A DNA stretch of 64,000 nt from Firmicutes bacterium UBA5227 (GCA_002409285.1 DHUT01000088.1:10103-74102); one strand, 5' to 3'; positions 1-9,255 are shown, counted from the stretch's first letter. Notes: a model not told the origin generated them from the sequence alone. A program made the numbers and translations.

Positions 1-132
1 AAGGATGTATTCGTGCATTTTTCTGCAATCGTTTCAGATGGTTTCAAGACACTGGAAGAAGGTCAAAAAGTAAACTTTGATATAGTTGATGGTCAGAAGG
101 GACCTCAGGCTAGCAACGTTACTGTAGCATAG
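1..132 (+). CDS. Cold-shock protein (CspA family), C-terminal part
   Basis: The frame is open from the first base and ends at TAG 130-132, giving 43 residues that begin [10 protein letters not shown], the RNP-2 RNA-binding strand of cold-shock domain proteins, and end with the family-typical [10 protein letters not shown]. Csp proteins are about 65-70 residues long, so roughly the first third lies outside the window. By family knowledge it is a cytoplasmic single-stranded RNA/DNA-binding chaperone. It converges with the ribokinase gene, and the two share a symmetrical terminator. Confidence 0.9.
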   Translation, partial: KDVFVHFSAIVSDGFKTLEEGQKVNFDIVDGQKGPQASNVTVA

Positions 133-252
133 TATTGTTTTAAGAAATAATATTTAATATAGATATAGCAGTTTTAGTATTATATTATTATATTGGTTTC
201 AATTAACGATGACTGAACAGCAAGAAAATAGCTGACTATGACTGAAAACTTA

Positions 253-280
253 AAAAAAATTGGCTTAAGCCAATTTTTTT
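253..280. terminator. Bidirectional terminator between csp and rbsK
   Basis: A perfect 28-bp palindrome: an A-run, then ATTGGC, TTAA centre, GCCAAT and a T-run. The stem is flanked by A7 and T7, so it gives a hairpin plus U-tract in either direction. It lies between the cold-shock gene on the plus strand and the last gene of the nucleoside operon on the minus strand and can serve both. Confidence 0.85.
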
Positions 281-324
281 AATATCAACGACTGTGAATA
301 ATATTTTTAAATTTAAGGAATTAT

Positions 325-1206
325 TTATTTATCGTCCATCAATTGTTTTAGTGTGGGCATTCCGCTTTGAGCCCCCAGTTTTGTTATTGCATAGGCTGCA
401 GCCTTGTTAGCAAACATTATAGCATCCTCCAGCCTGTCGCCTTTTACCAAAGCTGATGCCAGTGCTCCGCAGAACGTATCTCCTGCTCCTGTGGTATCTG
501 CTACTTCAACCTTATAAGATGATATATGCTTAAATTCATTTCCATCAAAATATTTAACTCCATGGGCTCCCAGTGTAACAATAAGTTTATTGGGGTATTT
601 TTTCATTTCTTCCTCAGTATCACAGTCTTTTCCAAGAATTATTTTAAGCTCATGCTCGTTGGGCGTAATGTATGTGGCATTTTCTATCATTTCACTGCTA
701 AGTTCTACAGCTGGAGCAGGATTTAAAATAACATCCACATTATTTTTTTTACAAAGCTCCAATGTATATTCAACTGCTTCCATAGGTATCTCAAGCTGCA
801 GTAACACAATGTCTGCTGATAATATTATATTTTTATACTTATCTATCACAGCCCTGTTTACTTCATAATTTGCACCGGATATAACAATTATGCTGTTGTC
901 ATTTTCTGCCACAACTATGTTCGCCACGCCGGTAGGAACCCCATGAATTACATCAATATATTCAGTGTTTACTTTGGCTGAATTTAAATTATCTATTGCA
1001 AAACTTCCGTTTACATCTGCTCCTACACATCCTATCATAATGCTGTCCGCACCTAATTTGGAGGAAGCTACAGCCTGATTTGCTCCCTTACCTCCCGGTA
1101 CCAGGGAAAATGTATTGCCCAGAACAGTTTCTCCGGCTCCCGGTCTTATGTCTGATGTAAATACCATATCAACGTTAATTGAACCTACAACTACTACCTT
1201 TCCCAT
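325..1206 (-). CDS. rbsK: Ribokinase (PfkB family)
   Basis: 293 residues, a normal ribokinase length. The N-terminus VVGSINVDMV and the GGKGANQAVA motif near residue 40 are the ribose-binding signatures of ribokinases, and DTTGAGDTF near residue 245 holds the catalytic Asp and anion hole of the PfkB family. The ATG follows GGGAGGAAG. It phosphorylates ribose to ribose-5-phosphate in the cytoplasm. As last gene of the nucleoside operon, 11 bp after the nucleoside hydrolase, it would consume the free ribose released by that enzyme and feed the pentose phosphate pathway. Confidence 0.93.
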   Translation of the reverse strand: MGKVVVVGSINVDMVFTSDIRPGAGETVLGNTFSLVPGGKGANQAVASSKLGADSIMIGCVGADVNGSFAIDNLNSAKVNTEYIDVIHGVPTGVANIVVAENDNSIIVISGANYEVNRAVIDKYKNIILSADIVLLQLEIPMEAVEYTLELCKKNNVDVILNPAPAVELSSEMIENATYITPNEHELKIILGKDCDTEEEMKKYPNKLIVTLGAHGVKYFDGNEFKHISSYKVEVADTTGAGDTFCGALASALVKGDRLEDAIMFANKAAAYAITKLGAQSGMPTLKQLMDDK

Positions 1207-1217
1207 ACTTCCTCCCT

Positions 1218-2162
1218 TTATTCAATCATACTATCCAACTTGTATATGTCCTTCAGTAATATTTCATTGAATTTGTTTAAATCTATATCTGTTAAAACTA
1301 TCGGAAATGATTCGTCATAATCAATCCATTCTCTAATATCACAGACCGTATTCCCTCTGTTTAATCCTTCAGAGCAGTCTACCGCCACATCCATATGCTT
1401 AGATTTATACAGTTCAGGGTGTATTAAATACATCAGGGCACATACATCGTGAATCGGAGTAAAGGTACCACTGTTTACATGGTCGCCCTTAAAATAGAAG
1501 TTCAGAACTTCTCCGCACATCTTTGAAATCTTTCCCGCACTATTTAAAAGTTGATCCACATCTTCACGGAATAAGCCTGCCGAATGTGTAACATTCAATC
1601 CGCTCATAACTATAGGAAGCTTTGAATCAAATACGATTCTTGCAGCTTCCGGGTCTGCCCAGATATTAAATTCTGCAGATGGTGTGGTATTTCCTCCATG
1701 AGTTGCTCCGCCCATGATTGAAAGAAGTTCTATTTTATCTGCCACCTCTGGAAATGTCTTAATCAATAAGGCAATGTTAGTCAGCGGACCAATGGCTACA
1801 AGCGTTACTTTTCTTTCTGAAGACATTATTGTATCCCTCAAAAATGTTACCGCATTGTCAGAATATAGTTTCTTTGTGTGGGGAAATTGATAGTCTCCCA
1901 CCCCATTGGCTCCGTGAACACTAATTGCCGGTCTTTTTTCTCTGATCAAAGGTCCTTTGGAACCTTTTGCGATTTTTATATCCTTATTTAAAAATGACAT
2001 TAGTCCAATTGCATTGTTCGTGACATTTTCTATTGTCTGGTTACCTGCAACCGTGGTAATACCTAAAAGATCAAATTTATCTTCATTTGCAACGGCAAAG
2101 CACAGAGCAACAATATCATCTATGCCTGGGTCGCAGTCTATAATAATATTTCTCTTATCCAT
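1218..2162 (-). CDS. Inosine/uridine-preferring nucleoside hydrolase
   Basis: 314 residues with DCDPGIDD at residues 9-16, the calcium/ribose-binding Asp cluster that defines the IunH/Rih family, and a C-terminal HDVCAL motif (about residue 240) matching the second conserved active-site segment. These enzymes hydrolyse the N-glycosidic bond of ribonucleosides to base plus free ribose. The start follows AAGGTGA. It lies between the NupQ-type permease and ribokinase, so imported nucleosides can be split and the ribose phosphorylated. Purine versus pyrimidine preference cannot be judged from sequence. Confidence 0.9.
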   Translation of the reverse strand: MDKRNIIIDCDPGIDDIVALCFAVANEDKFDLLGITTVAGNQTIENVTNNAIGLMSFLNKDIKIAKGSKGPLIREKRPAISVHGANGVGDYQFPHTKKLYSDNAVTFLRDTIMSSERKVTLVAIGPLTNIALLIKTFPEVADKIELLSIMGGATHGGNTTPSAEFNIWADPEAARIVFDSKLPIVMSGLNVTHSAGLFREDVDQLLNSAGKISKMCGEVLNFYFKGDHVNSGTFTPIHDVCALMYLIHPELYKSKHMDVAVDCSEGLNRGNTVCDIREWIDYDESFPIVLTDIDLNKFNEILLKDIYKLDSMIE

Positions 2163-2171
2163 TTTTTCACC

Positions 2172-3089
2172 TTAATCACTTAGTTTTTCTCTCTTTTTCA
2201 TTCTTCTATAGCTGTAAATTCCCAGACCAACTATTGTGGTAGCATAAGGAATCATCTGAATTAACTCATGTGGCCAGTCTCCAAGCTGAAGTATGTTTGA
2301 TAAGGCTGATGCAGCACCAAACAAAAGCGAAACAAGGAATGCACCTATAGGCGTATCGCCTCCCATGGAACTGGCAGCCAGGGCAATAAAACCTCTGCCG
2401 GCACTCATTCCTGTAGTAAATTTTGTCATGAAACCGCCTGACAGGAAAAACCCACCCATAGAAGCAAGTATTCCGCTTAATATAATGGTGATATATTGCA
2501 CTCTTTTAGAGCTTATACCCACTGATTCAGCAGCATTTTTATTTTCTCCTACCGCCCTTATCCTCAGACCCAGCGGAGTTTTGTATAAAAACAGGTGGAC
2601 AACGACAACCAATATTAAGGATATATATGTAAGCACATTTTGATTTGATATGACTTCACCTATATATGGTATTTTTTCAATCACCGGTATGTTAATTTTG
2701 GGTAGAGGAACAGATGCAACAGATGATGAAACACCTCTGTCTCCTGCCACTGCTATAAGAATCAGAACAGTGGCACCATTTGCGATAAGGTTAATTGCAA
2801 TAGCAGCCAAAATCTCATCTGTCTTAAGTTTAAGTATAAAAAATGCAAGTAAAAATCCGATCACTCCTCCCATAGCCATAGTTGCCAGCAACCCTAACCA
2901 GCTGCTTTGAAAGGCTGCTGAAAACACCACTCCAAACAACGCTGAAAACAGCATTATGCCTTCAAGAGCCATATTTACAACACCGGACTTTGAAACTATA
3001 GCTGAAGCCAGTGCAGCAAATAAAATAGGTGTTGTGGCCCTCAGTGCAGCATTTAAGAATTCAGGTGATAAAAGAGCATTTAGTATCAT
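2172..3089 (-). CDS. nupQ: Nucleoside ABC transporter permease (NupQ/YufQ-like)
   Basis: 305 residues, strongly hydrophobic, with about eight predicted membrane segments and the GLRIRAVGENKNAAESVGI cytoplasmic loop typical of BPD_transp_2 permeases from BMP-type nucleoside importers. The family match is to the second, shorter permease (NupQ/YufQ). Its ATG overlaps the stop of the preceding permease by one base (TAATG), indicating translational coupling. It forms the membrane channel with the 356-residue permease; the duplicated-domain ATPase upstream energises both. Confidence 0.88.
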   Translation of the reverse strand: MILNALLSPEFLNAALRATTPILFAALASAIVSKSGVVNMALEGIMLFSALFGVVFSAAFQSSWLGLLATMAMGGVIGFLLAFFILKLKTDEILAAIAINLIANGATVLILIAVAGDRGVSSSVASVPLPKINIPVIEKIPYIGEVISNQNVLTYISLILVVVVHLFLYKTPLGLRIRAVGENKNAAESVGISSKRVQYITIILSGILASMGGFFLSGGFMTKFTTGMSAGRGFIALAASSMGGDTPIGAFLVSLLFGAASALSNILQLGDWPHELIQMIPYATTIVGLGIYSYRRMKKREKLSD

Positions 3090-4159
3090 TATTCAGCCTC
3101 CTTAATATTACCTAAAGCAGCCTTCGCTTCTTTAGCTATCATTTTATGCTTATACTTGCTTAAAAACTGTTCTGCCACAATAAGCAGAATTATAATCCCC
3201 TGGGTTACCGTAACTATTTCCATTGGGACATTTGAAACAATCGACATTTTTGAAGCTCCTGTCCTGATATATGCAAGGAAAAATGCCGCAACAGGAACAT
3301 ATAGGGGGTTATTTTTAGCCAGTGTTGTAATTATGATTGCATCCCAGCCATAGCCCAGGGAATTAGTCCATGAAAATCGTTCATACATCCCAAGCATTTC
3401 AACTCCTCCGCCAATGCCGAATATTAATCCTCCTATGAGCTGGGATATTAAGGTCACCTTCAAAACATTAATGCCTGAGTACTTGGCATAATCTGCATTT
3501 TCACCGGTAACCCGGATTTCGTAGCCTATCTTTGTCTTGTGCAGAAACACATAGCCAAAACCAGCAGCCGCTAATGCAATAAATAAACCAATATGTATTC
3601 TCGTGCCGGGTATAATTGAATTAAGCTGGGTAACATCAGGAATAGCATATGAAACGACTGCTCCCACCTTGGGATCTCTAAGATAATAGTTTAAAACATA
3701 ATTAGCAAAGAATGTAACCAGGTAGTTCATCATCAGTGATGAAACAAGTACATCAGAATCAGTTTTTATCTTCATTACAGCAGGAATAGCAGTAATAAAA
3801 GAACCAAACAGACCTGCAATCAAAATACATATCAGGGGACTGATGCCTGCAGGCATTGCTGTATTCACGGCAATAAAGGTTGCCACAAGTCCTCCTATGT
3901 GGAACGAACCTTCACCGGCAAGATTTATTTGGTTTGCCGAAAACATAATGCTTACACCGACTCCGGCAAATATTAGCGGAATCGCAGCCTCAATTACGTT
4001 GCCGATTCGCCTTGTACTTTTTAACGGCCCTATAAGAAGTTCAAGAATTGCTTTCACAGGTTCATCACTTGTAAGAAAAATTATAATAAATGAAATTAGC
4101 AATGCAATACCAATGGATAGTACGGTACGCAAAATATCATATTTTTTATTACTGTTCAT
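3089..4159 (-). CDS. nupP: Nucleoside ABC transporter permease (NupP/YufP-like)
   Basis: 356 residues with a polytopic hydrophobic profile and the GYEIRVTGENADYAKYSGI loop, the counterpart of the coupling loop in its shorter partner. This matches the longer permease of BMP-type (purine nucleoside) ABC importers. The start overlaps the end of the ATPase gene by 11 bp and follows GGAGGG. Together with the neighbouring permease it should form a heterodimeric membrane channel. Confidence 0.88.
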   Translation of the reverse strand: MNSNKKYDILRTVLSIGIALLISFIIIFLTSDEPVKAILELLIGPLKSTRRIGNVIEAAIPLIFAGVGVSIMFSANQINLAGEGSFHIGGLVATFIAVNTAMPAGISPLICILIAGLFGSFITAIPAVMKIKTDSDVLVSSLMMNYLVTFFANYVLNYYLRDPKVGAVVSYAIPDVTQLNSIIPGTRIHIGLFIALAAAGFGYVFLHKTKIGYEIRVTGENADYAKYSGINVLKVTLISQLIGGLIFGIGGGVEMLGMYERFSWTNSLGYGWDAIIITTLAKNNPLYVPVAAFFLAYIRTGASKMSIVSNVPMEIVTVTQGIIILLIVAEQFLSKYKHKMIAKEAKAALGNIKEAE

Positions 4160-5699
4160 ATATTATTCCCTCCAGTTTTTCATCCCTTTTAATACCCAGC
4201 ATGTATTCACCTAATTCTTCTTCCGTAAGGTTTTTAACATCGTTAAACACTCCGGAAAAACTCCCCTTATACATTACTGCCAGCCTGTCACTCAGCTCCA
4301 GCACCTCATTTAAATCTGCCGATATTAGAATTATTGCACACCCTGCATCCCTGAATTCGATAATTCTTTGTCTTATAAATGAAGATGCTCCTACGTCAAT
4401 ACCACGTGTGGGCTGGTTGGCGATAATTATTTCAGGATTGGTTGAAAATTCCCTTGCCACTACTACCTTCTGGATATTACCGCCTGAAAGCATACCTACA
4501 TTTTGTTTATAAGACTCACACTTAATCAAATATTCCTTTATAAGCTTATTTACTCTTGATTCAATTTTTTTAGTTTTAAGCATAAGTCTTCCGGAATATT
4601 CAGGATTGTCATATTGATTAGAAAGGATATTATCCATTATGTTCATATTTGCCGCACATCCTAATGTCATTCTGTCTTCAGGTATATGCGCAACTCCTGA
4701 TTTTCTTATACTGTATATGCTGCTGTTTTTAATATCCTTGTCAAATATTTTAATACTGCCTGAATATTTTTTTGTAAGTCCTGTTATGGCATCCACAAGA
4801 TGACCTTGGCCATTACCTTCAACTCCTGCAATACCAAAAATTTCACCTGCCTTTAAATCAAATGAAAGGTCGTTCACTCTTACAACTCCTGTAGTTCCCA
4901 CTACCTGTAAATCTCTAACTTTCATAACCGTTTCCCTGAGAACAGGTGGCTTTTTATCAAAGGACGTAACGACATCTCTGCCAACCATCAGCCTGGACAT
5001 TTCCACCGTGGAAATATCACTAACATTATAAGTTCCTTTACTTCTGCCGTTGCGCATTATTGTTGCCCTGTTGCAAATTGATTTAATTTCATCCAGTTTG
5101 TGAGAAATGAAAATAATCGTGTGACCCATATCCTTTAAATTCTTTAATTGTATGAACAGTTCATCTGTTTCCTGTGGAGTAAGGACTGCGGTAGGTTCAT
5201 CCAGTATCAGAATATCAGCTCCTCTGTACAAAGCCTTTAGTATTTCTACTTTTTGCTTAATTCCTACTGGAAGCTCCTCAACTTTCATTGTAACATCAAC
5301 ATCGAAGTTGTACTTTTTTGCTATATCAGCGGATAAATTGACAGCCTTATCCATATCTGTAAATATACCGCTTTTAGGCTCTACTCCAAGTACAATGTTT
5401 TCTGCAACTGTAAGAGATGGAACAAGCATAAAGTGCTGATGAACCATTCCTATACCTTTTTTTATTGCATCTTGGGGGGAATTTAACTTAATTTCTTCGC
5501 CATGTAATATAATATTCCCCTGTTCTGGAGTTTCAAGCCCAAATAAAACTTTCATAAGAGTACTTTTGCCTGCACCATTTTCACCTAATAATGCGTGTAT
5601 TTCGCCTCTTTCAAGCTCCAATGTGACATCCTTCACAGCCACAACCCCATTCGGATAAATTTTCATTATATTTTTCATTTCAAGCACTTTATCGCTCAC
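4149..5699 (-). CDS. nupO: Nucleoside ABC transporter ATPase, two ABC domains (NupO/YufO-like)
   Basis: 516 residues with two tandem ABC domains. The first has a full Walker A (GENGAGKS, about residue 40), LPVGIKQKVEIL signature and ILDEPTAVLTP Walker B. The second has a Walker A without lysine (GVEGNGQGH, about residue 292) and a good LSGGNIQKVVVARE signature, a pattern normal for this family. The start is a GTG placed correctly after GGAGGT (5706-5711); the first internal ATG is seven codons later. It overlaps the next permease gene by 11 bp. It powers nucleoside import. Confidence 0.9.
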   Translation of the reverse strand: MSDKVLEMKNIMKIYPNGVVAVKDVTLELERGEIHALLGENGAGKSTLMKVLFGLETPEQGNIILHGEEIKLNSPQDAIKKGIGMVHQHFMLVPSLTVAENIVLGVEPKSGIFTDMDKAVNLSADIAKKYNFDVDVTMKVEELPVGIKQKVEILKALYRGADILILDEPTAVLTPQETDELFIQLKNLKDMGHTIIFISHKLDEIKSICNRATIMRNGRSKGTYNVSDISTVEMSRLMVGRDVVTSFDKKPPVLRETVMKVRDLQVVGTTGVVRVNDLSFDLKAGEIFGIAGVEGNGQGHLVDAITGLTKKYSGSIKIFDKDIKNSSIYSIRKSGVAHIPEDRMTLGCAANMNIMDNILSNQYDNPEYSGRLMLKTKKIESRVNKLIKEYLIKCESYKQNVGMLSGGNIQKVVVAREFSTNPEIIIANQPTRGIDVGASSFIRQRIIEFRDAGCAIILISADLNEVLELSDRLAVMYKGSFSGVFNDVKNLTEEELGEYMLGIKRDEKLEGIIYEQ

Positions 5700-5718
5700 C
5701 GAAATACCTCCAACTATT

Positions 5719-5748
5719 AAACAGTCAGGGACCTCCCCCTGACTGTTT
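5719..5748 (-). promoter_or_regulatory. Intercistronic stem-loop after the BMP lipoprotein gene
   Basis: A perfect 12-bp inverted repeat (AAACAGTCAGGG, 6-nt loop, CCCTGACTGTTT) in the 105-bp gap between the substrate-binding protein gene and the ATPase gene. On the minus strand it is followed by AATAGTTG, not a U-tract, so it is unlikely to be an efficient intrinsic terminator. Inference: it protects the 3' end of the binding-protein message or gives partial termination, raising binding protein over membrane components. Confidence 0.7.
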
Positions 5749-5804
5749 ATATGTGATTTTTATTACTGATAATAAGTAAGCAGCACCATGTACAGATTAG
5801 CGCC

Positions 5805-6944
5805 TTACTTAACGGAATCTTTTACTGCCTGAACTTCTTCTGTTGATTTACCTAAAGCAGAATCAACAACTATTTCCCCATCAATAATTTTTTGTTCCAA
5901 TTCATCCAATTTTGCTCTGATTCCTTCAGGAAGCATTTCTTCATAATGAGCATCTTTCACTATTTCAACTCCGCCTTCAGCAAATCCCAATGATTCAACT
6001 CTTCCGTATTCAAACTTACCGTCCATATCAGCTTTAATTGCTCTATACAGAGAATTTCCCACATTTTTAAGGGCTGATGTAGGAATTACATGTGCCTTGT
6101 CCGGAAGTAATGCAGCCTGATCTGAGTCAACACCAAATGCATATTTATCTGTATCAACAGCCGCTTCAATCTGACCCAATCCTGCTAATCCGGCTACATT
6201 ATATCCCACATCAACTCCTCCGCTTTGATACTGAGATAAAGCAAGATCCTTTCCTCTGGCTGAGTCAAGAAAATCTCCTACATATGCTATAGAAACCTTT
6301 ATGTCAGGCTCCACGTACTTAGCTCCCTGAATATATCCAAATAAGAAATCATTTATTACAGGGTTTTCCATTCCGCCTAAAAAACCTATGTTCTTAGTTG
6401 CCGGATCAATGTTTGGCAGGCTTGCGTCTGTTGTCATCATTGCTGCGGCAGCTCCGATTAAGAATGATACTTCATTCTGTTTGTACAGCACATTATAAAT
6501 ATTTTTGAAATTTCCTGTTTCTAAATCAGGGAAAGTTTCATCAAAGAAAATAAATTTCTGGTCAGGGAATTCTGTTGCTGCGTCCTTAAGTGCATCATAC
6601 ATCTGATATGTACCAACTATTATAACGTCATATTCTCCCGTTTCGCAGTATTCCAAAACAGCAGGACCCCACTTTGGTTCATCTGATGGCGCTCCGCCCA
6701 TTTCATAAGTCTTAAAATCAAATTTGTCAGCACCAAGTTCATCCTTCAATCTTTCAAGTCCTGAGTTTGCAGAATCAAAAAATGATTTATCTCCTAATGT
6801 TCCGTTAATTAACAATGCAGCCTTGTACGGCTTTCCACTTTCAGATGTTCCTCCGCCATTTGGTGTTCCGGAAGGCTCCTTTGCACATGCGGTAACTGAA
6901 AAAATCATCATAACCGCAAGCAGTAAAGCTGTTACCTTTTTCAT
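5805..6944 (-). CDS. BMP family nucleoside-binding lipoprotein
   Basis: 379 residues. The N-terminus has a lysine pair, a hydrophobic core and a lipobox ending SVTAC, so Cys-20 is likely lipidated and the protein anchored outside the membrane. The body matches the BMP (basic membrane protein/PnrA) family: an early AALLINGTLGDKSFFDSA segment and the late VDSDQAALLPD region. These proteins bind purine nucleosides for NupOPQ-type importers. The ATG follows AGGAGGATATCA. It lies between the ADP-ribosylglycohydrolase-like gene and the transporter ATPase, in line with a scavenging operon. Confidence 0.9.
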   Translation of the reverse strand: MKKVTALLLAVMMIFSVTACAKEPSGTPNGGGTSESGKPYKAALLINGTLGDKSFFDSANSGLERLKDELGADKFDFKTYEMGGAPSDEPKWGPAVLEYCETGEYDVIIVGTYQMYDALKDAATEFPDQKFIFFDETFPDLETGNFKNIYNVLYKQNEVSFLIGAAAAMMTTDASLPNIDPATKNIGFLGGMENPVINDFLFGYIQGAKYVEPDIKVSIAYVGDFLDSARGKDLALSQYQSGGVDVGYNVAGLAGLGQIEAAVDTDKYAFGVDSDQAALLPDKAHVIPTSALKNVGNSLYRAIKADMDGKFEYGRVESLGFAEGGVEIVKDAHYEEMLPEGIRAKLDELEQKIIDGEIVVDSALGKSTEEVQAVKDSVK

Positions 6945-6959
6945 TTGATATCCTCCTAA

Positions 6960-8351
6960 TTAAGCCTGAGCTTTTTTTATGTATTTTAATGTATCATCGA
7001 CCAAATCATCCAGCATAATTTCCTCATAATGCCTCATATAGGTTACAAGCTTGTCAAATGCAGGTGAAATAAGTCTTTTTGGAATGATACCCATTCCCTT
7101 TTGAATTCCTAAAACAGGCATACTCATGCCTGCGTTACAGTCAGCATCAATACCGCACATTGTAATTATGTTCAGTGTTTTTTCAAAATCACCTTCACCA
7201 TACATAAGGGCGATAATTTCGCAGCATGCGTTTGGATACGCATGAATCCAGTTGTATTTCTTATATTTTTCTTCGCATTCAGCTAATGCATCGTGCCAGT
7301 CTCCATATTTTAAACAACGGTTATATGCAAAACTTATAACGGAATAATATTCACTGTCGTTTGGAATCATTGAAATAGCAGTTTTAACTACGTCCCTTAC
7401 ATCATCATTTACAAACGCCATAGATATCATTACAGAATTGAACACTTCTCCAAGAATTCCGTTGTTTATGTGTGACACCTCTCCGTCTTTCCACGCAAGC
7501 TCTGCAGCCAGCCTTGGATTCCCCGGAGCGACCATACCGCATACTGCACCTCTCATCTGTGCACCAATCCATTCATTAAAGGGATTGTTCCATTTAGCGC
7601 TCTCCGGAGGCATCATACCTGAACGGATATTCCTTAAAGCAAGCTCTTCCGCAGACCATCCCACAGGTATCAAACCAATCCATGACAATGCAATGTCCTT
7701 GCTTGTAACAGCATATCCCTTATCTTTAAATGCATCAAGGAATGCTATTTCAAAGGTTATATCATCGTTGTATGTATTTGGTTCCCTGATATAGGATTTA
7801 ACGTCTCCAAAGGCTTCGTACAAATTTTTTGATGTATAGCCTTCGACCATGGTACCCATAGCCGCACCTATAAGTTGAGACATCCATCCTGCTTTAATCT
7901 GTTCTTTAAACTTATCCGAATCAATATCTAACTTTACAGGTTCTGGAAATTGAACACTTAACTCATATTGTTTGAAATTATCATAGTATCTATACTTCCA
8001 ATAATCTGAGCTTTCATTTTTTTTGGCATTTAAAAATTCATTCCTCAGCTCAGCCGAAACCTTCTGAAGCTCTACACTGTTTTCTTCCTTATGAGCCTTA
8101 AGGCCCCTCTCCAGGAGTTCATAAGCGTTGTTAACTGTATATCCTCTGTTTTCCAAAGCCTGAACCGCCGAAACCATAGCAATTTCAGGTGCACCGGAGC
8201 CCGGTACATTGCTTCCCCAGTCATTGCTTAGTGTTCCGTCATAAAAATCCGCAACAGCCTTTAAAGCGCTCCATCCCTGCTCTCCTTCATCTAATACGGT
8301 CGGTTTCGCATTTGAAAATAAATCATATGCCATTTCCCATGCTTTTTTCAT
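6960..8351 (-). CDS. ADP-ribosylglycohydrolase (DraG/ARH) family protein in nucleoside operon
   Basis: 463 residues. The metal-binding signatures of the DraG/ARH fold are visible: TYNDDITFE (about residue 195) and GIDADCNAG (about residue 402), which hold the acidic residues binding two Mg ions. The first 150 residues are an extra N-terminal region I do not recognise. Known family members hydrolyse N-glycosidic bonds of ADP-ribosylated proteins or related small molecules. Because it is locked between deoD and the nucleoside-binding lipoprotein, I infer action on an imported nucleoside or ribosylated metabolite rather than on protein. The ATG follows AGGAGG. Confidence 0.82.
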   Translation of the reverse strand: MKKAWEMAYDLFSNAKPTVLDEGEQGWSALKAVADFYDGTLSNDWGSNVPGSGAPEIAMVSAVQALENRGYTVNNAYELLERGLKAHKEENSVELQKVSAELRNEFLNAKKNESSDYWKYRYYDNFKQYELSVQFPEPVKLDIDSDKFKEQIKAGWMSQLIGAAMGTMVEGYTSKNLYEAFGDVKSYIREPNTYNDDITFEIAFLDAFKDKGYAVTSKDIALSWIGLIPVGWSAEELALRNIRSGMMPPESAKWNNPFNEWIGAQMRGAVCGMVAPGNPRLAAELAWKDGEVSHINNGILGEVFNSVMISMAFVNDDVRDVVKTAISMIPNDSEYYSVISFAYNRCLKYGDWHDALAECEEKYKKYNWIHAYPNACCEIIALMYGEGDFEKTLNIITMCGIDADCNAGMSMPVLGIQKGMGIIPKRLISPAFDKLVTYMRHYEEIMLDDLVDDTLKYIKKAQA

Positions 8352-8381
8352 TAAATCCTCCTAAGGCTTATTACAAGCACA

Positions 8382-9083
8382 TTACGCAAGCTCAAGAGCA
8401 ATTTTCATCATATCTTTAAATCCTTTTTCTCTTTGCTCCGGAGTCGTTTCTGTTTGATTTGCTATTGAATCTGATACCGTAAGTATAGTCAGCGCATTTA
8501 CACCTGCTCTGTTTGCGTTGCAGTATAAAGCGTATGATTCCATTTCTGCTGCCAGGCATCCCATCTTAGCCCAGCTCCTCCAGCTCTCAGGGTTGTCGTG
8601 ATAGAAAACATCTGACGTTACTATGTTACCCACAGTTGTGCTGATATTATTTTCATCAGCTATTTTTTTTGCCCTGGACAAAAGCTCCCAGGAAGCCGTG
8701 GCTGAATAAATACCGGGAAGGTTATATTGAGCAGCGTAATTTGAATCTGTACTTGCACCCATTACCAATATAATATCATATAAATTTAATCGCGGGTCAT
8801 ATGCTCCGCAGGAACCTATTCTGATTAAATTTTTAACTCCATAAATATGTATCAATTCATATGAATAAATTCCAATTGAAGGGCATCCCATTCCGGTACC
8901 CATAACTGACACCTTTCTTTCGTTATATGTTCCTGTATATCCGAACATATTTCTTACAGCATTAAACTGCTCAACATTATTTAAAAAATTTTCAGCAATA
9001 AATTTAGCCCTCAAGGGGTCACCCGGCAGCAATACAGTTTCTGCAATTTGTCCCTTACTTGCACTGTTATGTGGTGTAGACAT
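8382..9083 (-). CDS. deoD: Purine nucleoside phosphorylase, DeoD type
   Basis: 233 residues, the expected size for hexameric DeoD-type enzymes. Visible motifs are GDPLRAKFIA near the N-terminus (phosphate site), GSCGAYD in the middle and EMESYALY (about residue 181, ribose/base site). It converts purine (deoxy)ribonucleosides plus phosphate to base and (deoxy)ribose-1-phosphate. It is the first gene of the nucleoside operon, directly behind the promoter, with AGGAGGA at 9091-9097. No phosphopentomutase gene is seen nearby to handle the ribose-1-phosphate. Confidence 0.94.
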   Translation of the reverse strand: MSTPHNSASKGQIAETVLLPGDPLRAKFIAENFLNNVEQFNAVRNMFGYTGTYNERKVSVMGTGMGCPSIGIYSYELIHIYGVKNLIRIGSCGAYDPRLNLYDIILVMGASTDSNYAAQYNLPGIYSATASWELLSRAKKIADENNISTTVGNIVTSDVFYHDNPESWRSWAKMGCLAAEMESYALYCNANRAGVNALTILTVSDSIANQTETTPEQREKGFKDMMKIALELA

Positions 9084-9157
9084 ATAATTTTCCTCCTCTA
9101 CATTGATAATGTTGATATTTGATATTTTATATTTAAAATAATATAAAAAGCTATAGT

Positions 9158-9186
9158 ATATTACTACTTTTTTATATTATAGTCAA
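9158..9186 (-). promoter_or_regulatory. Sigma-A-type promoter of the nucleoside operon
   Basis: Reading leftwards: TTGACT (9181-9186), 17-bp spacer, TAATAT (9158-9163). It lies 75 bp upstream of deoD with no other gene between, and is the only good promoter I see for the eight-gene operon. The untranslated leader would be about 70 nt and AT-rich. Confidence 0.65.
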
Positions 9187-9190
9187 TATT

Positions 9191-9217
9191 GGTTTTCTTG
9201 GTTTTCTTGGTTTTCTT
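9191..9217 (-). repeat. Three tandem 9-bp repeats upstream of the deoD promoter
   Basis: Three exact head-to-tail copies of GGTTTTCTT (AAGAAAACC on the transcribed strand) lie 4 bp upstream of the -35 box. The position fits an operator for an activator or an UP-like element. The copies are nearly in helical phase (9 bp). It could also be simple slippage DNA. Confidence 0.8.
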
Positions 9218-9255
9218 CCTTTCTCTCTTAAGCTCCAACAATATAGTCATCCAAA

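Noticed and set aside
2293..2910. Long plus-strand open frames opposite the nucleoside permease gene
   Set aside because: They lie wholly within a conserved permease gene, lack ribosome sites and show no family resemblance.
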